Of a DNA stretch of 64,000 bases, positions 24,181 through 34,389 are shown one piece after another. The stretch is taken from positions 3,596,001 to 3,660,000 of the forward strand of contig OY751492.1 in NCBI GenBank assembly GCA_963565915.1, given 5' to 3'. This DNA is from Entoloma clypeatum (Eukaryota; Basidiomycota; Agaricomycetes; Agaricales; Entolomataceae). The position numbers and the translations under genes were made by a program. The notes under the pieces are model-generated. The model saw only the letters and a program-made list of their open reading frames with translations, was not told the DNA's origin and did not search any database. The stretch's first letter is position 1; every line of letters begins with the position of its first letter.

Positions 24181-24198
24181 CATCGGGAAAAACCCGAA
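24181..24198 (+). repeat. 18-bp inverted repeat, left arm (self-complementary hairpin)
   Basis: CATCGGGAAAAACCCGAA is exactly repeated in inverted orientation at 25693-25710. It also folds on itself (TCGGG/CCCGA stem with an A5 loop). Confidence 0.9.
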
Positions 24199-25692
24199 AC
24201 CCTCATGGGCCTCATTTGGTTTAGAGCGGAGTCAGTGAATGAAAATTTCCTCAATGAACATGGTAAACACTTAGCTTATTCAATGAACAAGATAACGGTA
24301 GATAACATATTTTACCGGTTCACTAAACAACGGTGCTGAAAAGTGAAAAGTAGATTAGATATTTCTAAATGCCATAAATGAAGTTCGTACAGAAACTGTT
24401 GAGATGGTGTTCCGTGAAGAGTTTGACGAACTTGTGTGGATATTCGCCCGGATAAGTCACGCCCAAGGGGGAGCCACGACATGGCTGAGGTGTTCGGCAG
24501 AGGACTCGGAGTTATGTATGCCATTTGATTTGTTGTCGTGGGTAGAGGACTTAATTACGAATCATCTTCATCAGACTGCGAAACTTACATTACTGATTGA
24601 TTTTGACGCGTCGACGAGCAACCTGGTAAACGATACGGTTGCGATACGGGGACATCCGATATTGAGTCCGACTTGGCAGGGACCCTACATTGTCCAAATT
24701 TGGTGGGATTGAGCTGCCTTATTTGCAGACGGTATCACAAACAGGCTGCCGGAAGTTGTGGGGTGGCTTCCGCTCAAGTCTCAATCTGGTTGAGGGTCGA
24801 AAGACTCACCTGAGTTCTTATTGTTAACTCGGAAGGACCTTGAGGCAGTGCCACGAAGATGTGACAGTCGTCACACCTTCGCCCAATAAGAGAGCCTCGC
24901 GCGACCTTGCGTCTTCAATCTTTCCTTCAACAAACAACCCCCATCTTCCCCCAAAACCCGTTGGATTGACAGAGGAAATCATTCAACAAGCGCGGATGTC
25001 ACAATAGCAACATAATTTGAAAGTTCCGAATCCTCTATCTCCTTCGTACACTAACCGTTTTCGTTGGAGCACACTGAAGCAGGTGCCATTCTGCCATACC
25101 GATAATTTGTAAATTCTTTAACTTTCGTTTCCCTGTCCTCGTTCACATCCCTTACACCACGCAGACAATGGTTTCATTGGATAGGGAAGTGGCCTAGTGA
25201 GTCTTCCTTTCGACAATTTACAGATATAGAGGTTGACAAATATATTTCAGCTTTTGATATCAATCCAGCTACTATTCCGTACCCATGACTTTGACTCCCG
25301 CGCGTCGTACTTACCTATTCGCGAGGCCCGAGTCCGCCGCGGCATCTACGACAGCCCCCTTGTCCTTTCGCAGTCATTGTACATTTCATGTTGTATTCCA
25401 TAGCATATGAATACATCAGTCTTGCTCTCGAGTCCATTGTCCGTGCTTGATTTGGTCCTCAAGAATAAATTTTGAATTTCGAGAGCTGCTCCTTATTGAG
25501 GGGGTTAGCAGGATTATATAGAGTTTATGGGTAATCAATGAACCAGATAACACACCAATTAATATGCAATGAATCGGACTAAATCGACACCACTCGGAGA
25601 ATTGTCATCTGAACCTCGTGAACACAATGAGAGTAATGTCTATAATTACCCCTCATAATGTATAATTATAACTCATTGGGTTACATTTAGTA

Positions 25693-25710
25693 TTCGGGTT
25701 TTTCCCGATG
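25693..25710 (-). repeat. 18-bp inverted repeat, right arm
   Basis: TTCGGGTTTTTCCCGATG is the exact reverse complement of 24181-24198. The 1530-bp span between the outer ends has no gene, so a small DNA element is possible, but no convincing target duplication flanks it. Confidence 0.9.
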
Positions 25711-26182
25711 TGTTTGGCTTGTTCACTACCTTCAGTGTGCAGACCATAACACAACACAAATCATCTTATCTTTGCTCTGTACTACTATCAATCCACTCAA
25801 ACGACGATCATATCGAGTCTGTCTAGGGGAGACAAGCTCTGTACAATGAATGAAATATATCCGACTCTAGAGCACAACAGCAGGTGACTAGTGGGTTGTC
25901 AGACGATTAAACAAGGGTAGAATGAGGACAACAAAATAGGGAAGGGTAATATGTATGAATAGAGGTCGTATAACTAGAGTAAGGGCTATGTGAGCAGGAA
26001 GTTTTTCAAATATAATCGAGCATCACTTCAAAATGGTTCAAGCAAAAAATGTGCACGTGAATTTGACGGTTAGTAGGCCATACAAAAGCGCAGGTCGGCT
26101 AATCTGACGATATTTCGTTCAGGATGTTGGCTTCTTGCCAGGCTTTCCTGTGACCATTGATCGTCTCAATGTCTTCAGATAT

Positions 26183-27648
26183 TTATGCTCCTGGCAAGCT
26201 GTACGGTTCCGGCGATGAATCATAAGCGAGAAGACGGACAGCCTTGTCATTCAGCTCACCTGGTTTATGCTTCGTCCAGTCTTCCTTCTGACACGTCGGA
26301 CTACAATACCGAACCTTGAGGCCGAAAATCAGTCCATATATATGCGGCAGGAGCTATGAATCCTACCAAATGACACGCAGAACAACGCTTGAACTCTGCA
26401 ACCTTCTTCTCTTTTTTCCCGCACCCACCTCCGTCACAAGTCCTCAATACCGCCTCCAACACATCCGGGCTTTCGTTCGCCCACTTCCACACCTCAGACG
26501 CCATCCACAAATCTTGCGTGAGCCACAAATAATCCTGTGCTTCTTCTGGGCCGTTGATGGATCGCGCATCCATGTTTAGATTGGCTATCGTCTTCTGTAT
26601 CAGAGCCTCATGGAAAAAAGAAGGAGAACAAGGGAATACACTCACCAGGCCGCGCAACCAAGGCCAAAACCTTCAACAACACGTTCGGTTGCGCCTTTGC
26701 CGCAAGTGCGAGGTGCTCCCTGGACTGTGCGCAATCACCAAAGAGTTTGAAGGAGGCGATCGCGGCAGTGTGGAGTAGCGCTCCCGGACCCCAGCTCGCC
26801 AGCGACTTGGCGCGTTCGGGGGGCAAGAGGCCTTGAGAAGGCGGGGGGAAAGCCGTCCCGCCTCGAGGAGGGATATCTCCGCGCTCTGATGCCGCGAGCC
26901 ATATCTGAGCGAAGGATAGGGCATCGGCGTAGCGCCCGATGCGGACTAGGAGGGAGCCGAGCCAGTCCCGCTGACCGAGGTTGTCCCCGGGACAGAGCCG
27001 GAGGATTTCGATGATCGTGTTGCTGGTCAATCATGTTTTTTATGAGCCGATAGTCCAAATCTAAGCAGGCAAAGAGAGAGAACCACGCACGCAGACTTCT
27101 CGTACTGCTCGTCCTCAAAATAGACCCTGACAAGGGCTTGTAACACCCGCATGTAGGGCCGTGTCTCTATTAGGCCCCAAAAGTGGCCCACGCAATCCCC
27201 CGAATCTTTGAAACAGTCTTCGCCCAAGCGTTTCTTCAATATCGCCTGTCCTGTTCGCAGATGATATCTATTAAGTACGACACCAAAGATAACGCGTGGA
27301 TTACGCGCAAAACACGTCACCTTTGAGCTCAGCACCTTCCAGGACTTCCAACGCGCCTTTTCTGTCGTTTAAAAACGCGAACTGGATGGCAGCATCGAGG
27401 TTATCTGGGTTCTCTGCAATGGCGGCGCAAAGATATGGGAGGGCTTGCTTTGGTTTCCTCTTTCTACACAAATCTTCGGCTTTGTCGAGACTAGAGACGC
27501 CATCAAAAGTGTTTCAGCACCAACGAATCATGCGACAATGGCAATAGCGAGAAATCGGATATGAATGCACTAACTTCTTTTGTTGTTCTTTGGAGACTAT
27601 CCCGCCTCCGATACCATATATCGATTCCACACCGAAGCGTCGATTCAT
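26183..27648 (-). CDS. MYND-type zinc-finger protein
   Basis: A multi-exon gene. The N terminus from the ATG at 27648 leads into helical repeats (KRKPKQALPYLCAAIAENPD, then LVRVYFEDEQYEKSA) that look TPR-like. The C terminus holds the zinc finger, CDGGGCGKKEKKVAEFKRC continuing into SACHLVRYCSPTCQKEDW and TKHKP across an intron ending near 26318. All expected ligands are present except the last cysteine, four residues after the histidine. Near the end a phase-preserving 69-nt GT-AG segment may be spliced or retained; both forms reach the TAA at 26183-26185. Proteins of this layout are common in Agaricomycetes; the partner is unknown. Divergent from the next gene by 336 bp. Confidence 0.75.
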
Positions 27649-27984
27649 GGTTGGTGGCTTGCTCAGCGTTCGAGTTTGGTGTGGGTTGACGAAGAAAGGT
27701 CGCCAAAACAAAGGAAAGAAGCAACCACGTGATGCGCTCCCGACCGTGACAACCATTGCTGAGCATGTTCACTCATCAAGCCATGTAGTCCATCCCCTCA
27801 CAGGTGTGTTTCTACTATTTAGTCTGTGTGCGAGCCGCAGGGGAGATTGAGCAACTCTCTAATGAAGACTTCAGCCCTGAAGTTGCCCTGAAGTGTTGCA
27901 AACAAACAAAAATTGAACCGAATTTCAGCGCTGGCAACTTGAACTTTGTATGTAATTGTAAAACCCCTCTCGCATTCCACCTCC

Positions 27985-29030
27985 ATGGCTATCTTGGCAG
28001 AGTTAACCTCAGGCTCAGATACCGGTTCCAATGACGAAGACACCGACGCCACTGGTTCGGATTCAGGCTCTGAATCCGGTTCTTGCACTTCTGAAGACCA
28101 CTCCTCGTCGGGCGTTTCTGATTCAGAGGAGCGCGTCGAAGGTCACAGCGGATATGGTTATAGAGGCAGAAACGGATACGAGGAAGGTGACGAGGAAGAA
28201 GAAAGGATGTTCGAGTTTGCCAAATATTGGTGTCCGACATTCTCGGAGGTGGTTGCAGGAGTGGTGAGTTTATGTGTAGCTCTTTTGTTCAAGCACATTG
28301 TTGAGCTGCTACTCCCCTCTTCCGACAACAGGAAAGCCGTTCGGAACCTTTGGAGTCGCTGAATGTGCTGTGCGGGACCTACCACTGGTTCTACCAGATT
28401 CAGAACTACTGGGATCCTGCTGAAGTTCATTACGAGGGAAATGAGACCGGTCGCCTCGTCATATCCTGCCCAGAGGGTGAAACCGCGACGCTAGACAACA
28501 TTTCCGGAAACATGAAGTTTTACGACTACAGCGGTCATTTCGCTGGTCTTGCCCCATTCGAAGGTCTCCCCAACTGGTGGGATGCCCAGAACATGGTCTG
28601 GGACGGTTCTGGAAACCCTGACGAAGAAGACAATGGTATCGAGGTGCTCAAGGTGTCTGACGACGATGGCAATCCGTTTATCGCATTCAATGTATACCAC
28701 GGGCCTGGCAGATCTGGGGGGTACCACATCCTTCTCGGAAAGAAGCAACCCGAGGGCTTGAAGAAGCCGACATCTTTGACCGGGCCAGAATACGAGCGTT
28801 TGGGTATGTCTGTGAGTAATGTCGACATCGCGAAAGCTGCGCGCAAGGAGAGCCGGAGAGAGATGAGGAAGTTGAAGAAGTTGAAGAAACAAGCAGCGGG
28901 TGGGGACAAGGTCGCCAACGACGGAGGCACTTCTGTTAATGCCGACCCCAAGGCAATGAAGATCTCGAAACGCAAAGTAGAATCCGATGGCGACGAGGAA
29001 AGGCAATCCAAGGTTGCTCGGAAGGTTTAA
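27985..29030 (+). CDS. Acidic hypothetical protein, basidiomycete-type
   Basis: Two exons (27985-28263 and 28332-29030) joined by a 68-nt GT-AG intron give about 325 residues. The first 80 residues are an Asp/Glu/Ser/Gly-rich acidic tract. The middle is a folded-looking Trp- and Tyr-rich domain (LCGTYHWFYQIQNYWDP, PNWWDAQNMVWDG, NVYHGPGRSGGYHILLG). The end is a Lys/Arg-rich helix (SRREMRKLKKLKKQAAGG) resembling a nuclear localisation signal. No known domain was recognised. The ATG at 27985 was preferred to one 39 nt upstream because of its better context (CTCCATGG). Confidence 0.7.
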
Positions 29031-30112
29031 GTTATTGTCCGAGCCAGTCGTAGGCAATGATGCTACTTGCTGGTGGTGCTTATCTTCGACTTCATTGCTT
29101 TGTTCGCCATAACCTCTTGTTATCAAAATACTAGAGTGATAGAACGTAGGATATAGTATGTACTAATCTACCACATTACAACTGAGGTGCGAAGCAGAGA
29201 AAATGAGACGAAGACGGTCGTGGCCGCGGTGTTATCAAGGGCTCTTGTTGACGTTGCTTCTCGCCTTGTCGATCAACTTGAGATCCAGTTCGCAGAGGGT
29301 AGTATGGGAAGAGTGCGGCTGTCTTCAATCGCGTTGAACTCACACCAACAGCGGCGGCGGAGGGCTCTCGTCAAAGGTAAGTACCTCCACTATCACTACC
29401 GCTCGCGATCGATCACTTGTGATTCCAGCAGTAATAGCCTCAACAGCCTTGTAGCCACCGCCATTGGGCCCCAATGAAATGCTTAACACAGACCCTGGGC
29501 CGCTTGTCTCCATCTACAAATCAACAACATCCATGTCAACTCATTGATGCATTCAAACCATCACCGACCAAATGAATGACAAAACCTAGGAATACAGCTT
29601 CTCCAGTAAGCCCTCCTGCTCTCCCCCTTGAAAAAGGCGACACACACGATCACGAATTCACTTGCATCTACACGTTCGAAGTGCGCTCATCCGCGAAGGA
29701 TTCCTATGCAACCACGTTTGCCTCTTATTCACGCATAAATTTCCGCCGAACCTACGCACGGATGGGTAATGCTGAACGAGAAGAAGATGAGTGTCATTTC
29801 TTCACCTTGCGCGACACGGCCGACTTGAGCCTCGGCGATGCCGGGACGGGATGGAGGTCCCGAATGTTGAGGGGAGCACAACGAATATTGTACCACGATG
29901 AGGCCTATGATTTGTGCGAATTGGCCGCCCACTGAACGCGTCAGTGTTCGTTATGAGGTCTCCTGGAAGTACTTACCTTCTGTCTTTTATGTGATATCGA
30001 ATGTCATGTCGGGCCACTTTGTCATCCCAGAAAAGAGAATACCTGCGATGCCGATATGACTATATAAAATGAACTCATATCCAAGATAGTGAGCCACGCG
30101 GTGCTAGCTGCC
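29031..30112. other. Convergent intergenic region with weak open frames
   Basis: A 119-codon open frame at 29576-29935 and a short frame at 29200-29480 with an intron-like GTAAGT...CAG were seen, but neither resembles a known protein. They are not called as genes. Confidence 0.4.
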
Positions 30113-31629
30113 CTATTCCCTAGGCAAGCAGCCAAGTATATATTTCATGGTCTTATAGGCATCCCCAACAGACGCCGCGACGTGCGCAAAAGGCGTTACA
30201 CTAGCACTCTCGCAGTCATCAAAACTCGTTTCGCTGTGACTCCGCGGCGCCTTCGTAGTCCACTTGGATTTCTTATCACGCCCCAAAGTCTTCTTATTGG
30301 GCTTGAACCTCTTCCCGTCGTATCCTCGTGTGTTCTCTGCATAATCCGCTCTCCCTTCATTGTGGGTCGTCGATGCTTCATCCATCACCTTCATCAATTC
30401 CGCCATCCCCTGCTCATGTTTCTTCTGGTTCTCCTCCAAAATACGCACTATAGCAGCTGCATCTCCCAAGGTCCGGTCCTCGTCCGGCTTCAAGTTGTAG
30501 GTCTTGTCGGGCTTTGCTTCCGCCGCATTCTGATCCCCTTTTCTGATGTCCCGAACGCGGTTTACCTGCGGGGCCGGCCCCAATAGTCTGCTCCGTCCCC
30601 GCTCCGCGAGCTTCATCATCGCTTCCAGCTTCTGGCATTCTTTAGCGAGCTCCGCTTTCAAGTCTTCGTCGGTCGTCGGCACTTCTTCCAGTTCCTTCAT
30701 CAAATCTTCCATCTCCTGATTGTGCTTTTTCTGCATCTCCTTCATCTCCTCGAGAATGACCGCCCCAGCGGATGTATCTCCCAAGACCCGGCCATCGTCT
30801 AGCTCCTTCTGGATCTTCAGCTTCACCGGCGCCATCTGGACGATCTGCGACACGATCGATCGAGCAGAGTCGAGCCCTCCGTCATGGGCAAGCATTTCGG
30901 CACCACATTCGATGATAGGTCCGAATGGGCCTTTGGCCAGTTGAGCTTCACGACACTTTCCGTCCTCCTGCTTGACATGCTCCCAATTGGTCGTGACGAT
31001 GCGAACGTTTTTGAGGTTGTCGTCTCCACAAAGTTCTCTGAACATCCGAAGGTTCTTCCTGGCCATGCCGCCCATCCGCGGGTCAGAGATGCGGTGCAGG
31101 TAGATGATACCATTGATCCGCGGGCTTCCACTAGAGTGAGGATTCTTAGTTAAATTATTCAAGAAACAAGCATAGTTGCTTCACCTCCCAGTGTCTCGTA
31201 GGAACTTCGTGATCTTTTCTAGGATGTCCGAGTCGGTGACGCCTTCGCGCGAGTCGTCGAAGCCGGGTGTATCGACAAATGTAACAAGGTGGTCAGCCAC
31301 CATGTGACGAGCAGTGTTGACATCGAACGTTTGTGAGGCAATGTCGTGGCCAACACGAATGTTTTTATCTCCCGTGAGGAGGTTGATAAACTGCGGGAAA
31401 TAGTCAGGGTGTTTTGGTATCTGGTAGTTAAACAATGCTCACAGTGGATTTCCCTGAAAAATATGGCAAGTGAGGCTCGGAATTTTTATTTTACACCTGC
31501 AGAAAAAAAATTGAACTTGCCGGTTCCTGTAGGTCCCATAAGCCTGAATGAATATCTTATTAGTCCAGCCTGCGCATCATAGGGCATTGCACTGGAGACG
31601 TACGCTATGATCGCCTCGGGATTTGACAT
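30113..31629 (-). CDS. AIG1/GIMAP-like GTPase with coiled-coil tail (paralogue J)
   Basis: From the ATG at 31629 the exons join to MSNPEAIIALMGPTGTGKST and FINLLTG, a P-loop right at the N terminus. The G3 motif is VDTPGFDDSREGVTD. A conserved block follows (IIYLHRISDPRMGG, NLRMFRELCGDDN, and IVTTNWEHV in place of G4). The tail is a charged coiled coil with an internal duplication: two segments share LGD-x-(S/A)A...ILEE...KKH-x-Q-x-M-x-x-LMK and end in TT. The last part is Lys-rich. The P-loop is split by an intron with GC-AG ends. Such fungal GTPases are uncharacterised; plant and animal AIG1 relatives act in immunity-linked processes. A divergent paralogue lies 1.4 kb away. Confidence 0.85.
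31454..31520 (-). other. Non-canonical GC-AG intron inside the P-loop of paralogue J
   Basis: The donor reads GCAAGT on the minus strand and the acceptor TTTTTCAG. Removing these 67 nt joins GGAACCG to GGAAATCCACT and gives the Walker A end GTGKST. No GT donor at this place gives a P-loop. Confidence 0.75.
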
Positions 31630-33046
31630 TGTGTGCAGATAGGTTGAACGCTGATATTGCGACAGCAAGAGGAAGGTTTGAAGGCGAGGGAGTAACGTTG
31701 CACGTCACTTACTACAGAGGAATACATGTTATATTGGCCCTATCCCAATCTTCGCGCCGTGAAGGGCTGTCACCCCATCATGATGTCGTTTTTGGAACAA
31801 AAGGTGAACACGTTGGCGCCTTGCTGCAGGAAACATTAAAGATGCATAGTGGGTGCCGGTCCGGTTATATGCCTTTTACTGTTCACAGACCAACCCACTA
31901 GGTCGCTGCTCGGAACACGAGCTTGAGAATGCGAGGTGAAGCCTGAGCAACTCAGAAGTTTGGGGTACGATGTGAATCGCTGGCTGTGTTTCTGGGCAAG
32001 GGGTCCGTCCACCTTCGAAACAACACAGTCCCCCACGCCTCAATATCGTGTTGGCGACTGAGTGCAGAATGATGCTGCCGTACAGCAGCAAATCCTAGTC
32101 CTCAGGATCACAGACCAACCGATCAAAGAAGCACTAGATCTATCACAATTTGGGTGCTGACTCGATGGCCTCATAGTAAGTTTAGTAACTCACCAATAAT
32201 GCTCAAGAAGCGGATCTGTCTGAATGATTGGCAGGTGTTAGACGCCGCTGAGTGGTCGACTAGACTACTTACATTCCTGATCAACTATCACCGAGATCGA
32301 TATGAGAAGTTTTCCGGAAAAAAGCGACGTGAAACAGGCCTGAGGCCTTGTCGCTATTGGTTCGATGACGATCAAGTCAAGATTGATATTATTGAAGTTC
32401 ATCTAGCACAAGATGAGGTCTGTCTGACGTCGAGTTCATTCTTCTAGCTGGATTTCAGATCCAGTCGAGTTACTGGTTAACATGAGGTTGTCGTGCGTGT
32501 TGTAGGATAGTGCTGTCATCCGGAACTCCAGGAACAGGACTTGAGCTACAAGCGGCCAATCTCAGAGCCCACCACTACTGAACGCGGGTGATATGACGAT
32601 CAGTTAGTACTCATCCTACGATGTTGTAAATGGTCACCGTTACTGACAGTTCTATCTCTTGTGTGCTCACCGTCTGCAAAGTAGACGCCAAAAATCCATG
32701 TCCAGCACAGACTCATGTGTCTGAGAGAAGAACAAGTTCACAGCTGTGAGTGTGTGACCGATCAACAGGAAACAAAACATAGGCATACACTCTTTCACAC
32801 TGGATTAATGTGGGGCTAACATCCATGTTCAACGGAGCAACGAGCTTTCACAAAGACGACATCAGCACCCTCCAGACTGGGGACCTGTCACCTTCAACAC
32901 GCGTACAACATGAGGACTACAGTCGGCCTGAACTGAACAACAACAATCAGGCTGGTGTAGCACAAGAACTTGACAGCTCGAGTACATATAAAACTCTCGA
33001 CTCGCCAATGCAACGGCCAACGTAACACATCCTCTGACAAAATTCA
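31630..33046. other. Divergent intergenic region between the two GTPase genes
   Basis: It must contain both promoters. Short open frames such as 32154-32447 match nothing known. No mobile-element signature was found. Confidence 0.4.
32987..32993 (+). promoter_or_regulatory. TATA box of paralogue K
   Basis: TATAAAA lies 54 bp upstream of the ATG at 33047. Confidence 0.5.
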
Positions 33047-34389
33047 ATGGCTCGCCCTACCTCAGGCGACTCCTTCGCGCTTCTTGACTCCTCAGACTTC
33101 CCTCCGACCTACGAAACGGCACAACACGATGTCGTGATTGGGTGAGTGTCCCCGATCTTTACCCGTGCCAGTAGCATCACCTAATGTTTTCCCCGACACA
33201 TCAGCGTCATGGGAAGCACCGGGTCGGGAAAATCATCGGTGAGATTGAGGTTCCAATAGTTCGGCTGAGGACCAGTAGCTTACAACTCTTTTGCTTCCAG
33301 TTCATCCAGCTCCTCACAGGAAAGAACGTTAAGATCGGCAACACTATCGATTCTGAGACCAGCGAGGTCGAAGTCATTACCTTCCTCGATCCTACCAGCA
33401 AACGCAATATCGTTGTGGTGGATACACCCGGTTTTGACGATTCTCGTGAGGGTGTCACCGACACCGATATCCTGAAGAAGATCACGGAATATCTCCTTGC
33501 TGCGTGAGTTTTTTTCTCATCTCCGTCCTCTTATTCGTACTGACGATGAATCTCTTTCGCAAGCTATGATGCCGGCAAAAAGCTGAGTGGGTTAATATAT
33601 GTCCAACGAATTTCGGATCCACGATTCGGCGGCCAGTCTGTCCGCAACCTGCGGATGTTCCGAAGCCTTTGTGGTACGGACAGCTACAAGAACATCATCG
33701 TCCTGACCACATTCTGGGACTGCGTTGACTCCATCAAGGGCGTGGAACGCGAGGGCCAGCTGAAGACCAAGGCGTTCAAGGACATCGTTACTGGAGGCGG
33801 CCGTTTTATGCGTCACGACTGCACGGCGGAAAGCGCGCGTGAAGTGCTCAGGCAGATCATCCCACTTCCACCCACCAATGTCAAGATCCAAGACGAAATT
33901 CGTGTACAGGGCAAAACTCTAGAAGAGACCACCGCCGGATCTGTGCAATCGAAAGAAGTCGCAGCGCTCATCGCGAAACACAAGAAAGAGTTGCAGGACA
34001 TCAGGGATGAGATGAAGGAGGCACAGAGGAAGGGCGACCAAGCATTGAAGGAACTAAGAGAGGAGCGAGATAATTTAGAGGTGAAACTGGCAGGCTGGCA
34101 GGAGGAACAATTAGAGCTGAAGAGGGGTCTGGAGGAAGAAACGGAATCGCGCAAGAAGCTGGAGAGCGAGATTGTAGAGGAGAAGGCGAAGAATCAACGG
34201 CACGAGCACTCGGTTGAACGCAACTGGACCCAACAGTTGGAATGGCAAGGCAAGCTACATGCCGCGGAGCTGCAAGGCGCACGATCCCAGTTTGAGCTCC
34301 AGAACAAGACGCGTGAGGTTGAAGAGCAAAGGCGTCGCGCCGCCGAGGCTGAGGGGAGGAGACGCCGTGGCATTTGCACCATTCAATAA
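33047..34389 (+). CDS. AIG1/GIMAP-like GTPase with coiled coil and C-terminal CaaX box (paralogue K)
   Basis: Exons join to an N-terminal MARPTSGDSFALLDSSDF leader, then the P-loop GVMGSTGSGKSS and FIQLLTGK. The G3 block VVDTPGFDDSREGVTDTD is almost identical to that of paralogue J, and the intron after GKSS lies at the same place as the one after GKST in J. The block LIYVQRISDPRFGG follows, then a long Glu/Lys/Arg-rich coiled coil. The protein ends GRRRRGICTIQ: a basic patch and CTIQ, which fits a CaaX prenylation box, so membrane attachment is likely. Paralogue J has no such end. A TATA box lies 54 bp upstream of the ATG. Confidence 0.88.

Larger units (their letters stand above)
24038..26182. 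other. Gene-free, partly AT-rich segment
   Basis: No gene with a credible structure over 2.1 kb. The part 24181-25710 is bracketed by an 18-bp inverted repeat. One open frame at 24404-24712 (102 codons) matches nothing known and lacks flanking gene signals. The left end holds the upstream region of the Crinkler gene, the right end the 3' flank of the MYND gene. Confidence 0.45.

Noticed and set aside
24404..24712. 102-codon open frame
   Set aside because: No similarity to a known family was recognised and no promoter or intron supports it; kept only as a note in the gene-free segment.
25160..25420. Possible tiny gene: ATG near 25169 followed by a good GTGAGT donor and an intron-like stretch
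   Set aside because: The spliced frame stops after about a dozen codons and no other acceptor gives a longer product.
29187..29935. Two short frames, one with an intron-like GTAAGT...CAG
   Set aside because: The first lacks an ATG at its open end and the products look random; 29576-29935 has a poor start context and no motif.
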